A stretch of 62,263 nt of DNA. Source: Methylomonas methanica (lineage in GTDB: Bacteria > Pseudomonadota > Gammaproteobacteria > Methylococcales > Methylomonadaceae). Position numbers and translations under genes: made by a program. Shown piece after piece: positions 62,005-62,263 of the stretch. Below the pieces are notes generated by a model that ran no database searches, was not told the origin of the DNA, and saw nothing but the letters and a program-made list of their open reading frames with translations. Where the stretch lies: the NCBI GenBank assembly GCA_001644045.1, contig LUUF01000061.1, forward strand, positions 1 to 62,263, read 5' to 3'. The first letter of the stretch is position 1; every line of letters starts with the position of its first letter.

Positions 62005-62263
62005 CCTGTCGGTTTCATGTAACCCCAGTGTAACCGGATTTCAGATATACCAATCAACGAAAGTCATAGTATTGGCTACCTAAAAATGACTACTTGAATT
62101 AGAATTCTGCCTGCTTTTGTATTCTTGGTTATTGTTGCTTTCGGCCAGCAAGGCTTTCAAATAGTTATTATGAAGGGCTTGACCTAAGAGCGGATTTTCC
62201 TAAGAAGAGAAAGCGAGTCAAATTTCAGACGGCTGCTACTGATTGCTGTGATCCCCGCCACGA
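62005..62263. other. Right flank resembling the island's left end
   Basis: The bases after the right repeat contain GTAACC at 62019 and 62030, the same distance (15 bases) from the repeat and the same 11-base step as the GTAAGC pair at the left end. They are followed by GATATACCAATCAA, similar to GATATAGCAATCAA on the left. No open frame is seen. This suggests that another related element, or its remains, begins here. Confidence 0.5.

Overview
The window looks like chromosomal DNA of a gammaproteobacterium, most likely a methanotroph of the Methylococcales (Methylomonas-like). This is inferred from protein style, the gamma-type order trpFBA-accD-folC-dedD-cvpA-purF-metZ, the ratA-rnfH/smpB pair, the ribD-ribE-ribBA-ribH-nusB-thiL-pgpA run and a full MSHA pilus locus. 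No 16S rRNA gene or methane oxidation gene is present, so the genus is a guess.

Region by region: 1-500 holds insertion-sequence debris (the end of an IS3-family element with a frame-broken orfA, and a second decayed transposase). 512-16045 is the MSHA-type pilus locus. The assembly and motor genes mshI-mshI2-J-K-L-M-N-E-G run on the minus strand, and so do the pilin genes mshA-C-D-O-P. Between them lies a large mshQ-type adhesin gene on the opposite strand, preceded by a small CxxC protein gene. 16333-19439 is a chromate-resistance operon chrB-chrA-chrC in which ChrC is a Tat-exported Fe/Mn superoxide dismutase, with a perfect dyad just upstream of chrB. 19440-24600 holds small hypothetical genes, a nitrilase/GNAT pair, an AT-rich orphan gene, and rnfH-ratA. 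24607-29020 has a sodium symporter, smpB, an isochorismatase-type hydrolase, apbE and a DUF2231 membrane protein. 29088-38110 is the tryptophan, fatty-acid, folate, purine and methionine cluster. 38197-43313 carries a double-PilZ protein, grxC, an aldolase-family protein and a giant MscS-type channel. 43397-49387 is the riboflavin cluster with nrdR, nusB, thiL and pgpA.

50877-62004 is the most interesting part. An 11-kb element is integrated in the initiator tRNA gene (tRNA-fMet) and bounded by a 95-bp direct repeat with one mismatch. It carries a tyrosine integrase, a RelE/HigA-type toxin-antitoxin pair, an AlpA-like regulator, a winged-helix protein followed by five helically phased 20-bp iterons, a small phage-like operon (putative small terminase subunit plus an Ala/Gln-rich virion-like protein) without any capsid, portal or large terminase gene, a P4-like immunity RNA arrangement, and a membrane-anchored RDD-Sel1-trypsin protein as probable cargo. 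Size and content suggest an undescribed phage-satellite-type island. Sequence just beyond its right repeat resembles its own left end, so a second related element may follow in tandem.

Pilus and signalling genes may connect: MshE has an N-terminal MshEN (c-di-GMP binding) domain and a double PilZ protein lies further along. The purine, riboflavin and thiamine genes make nucleotide and flavin cofactors, and ApbE uses FAD to flavinylate exported proteins.
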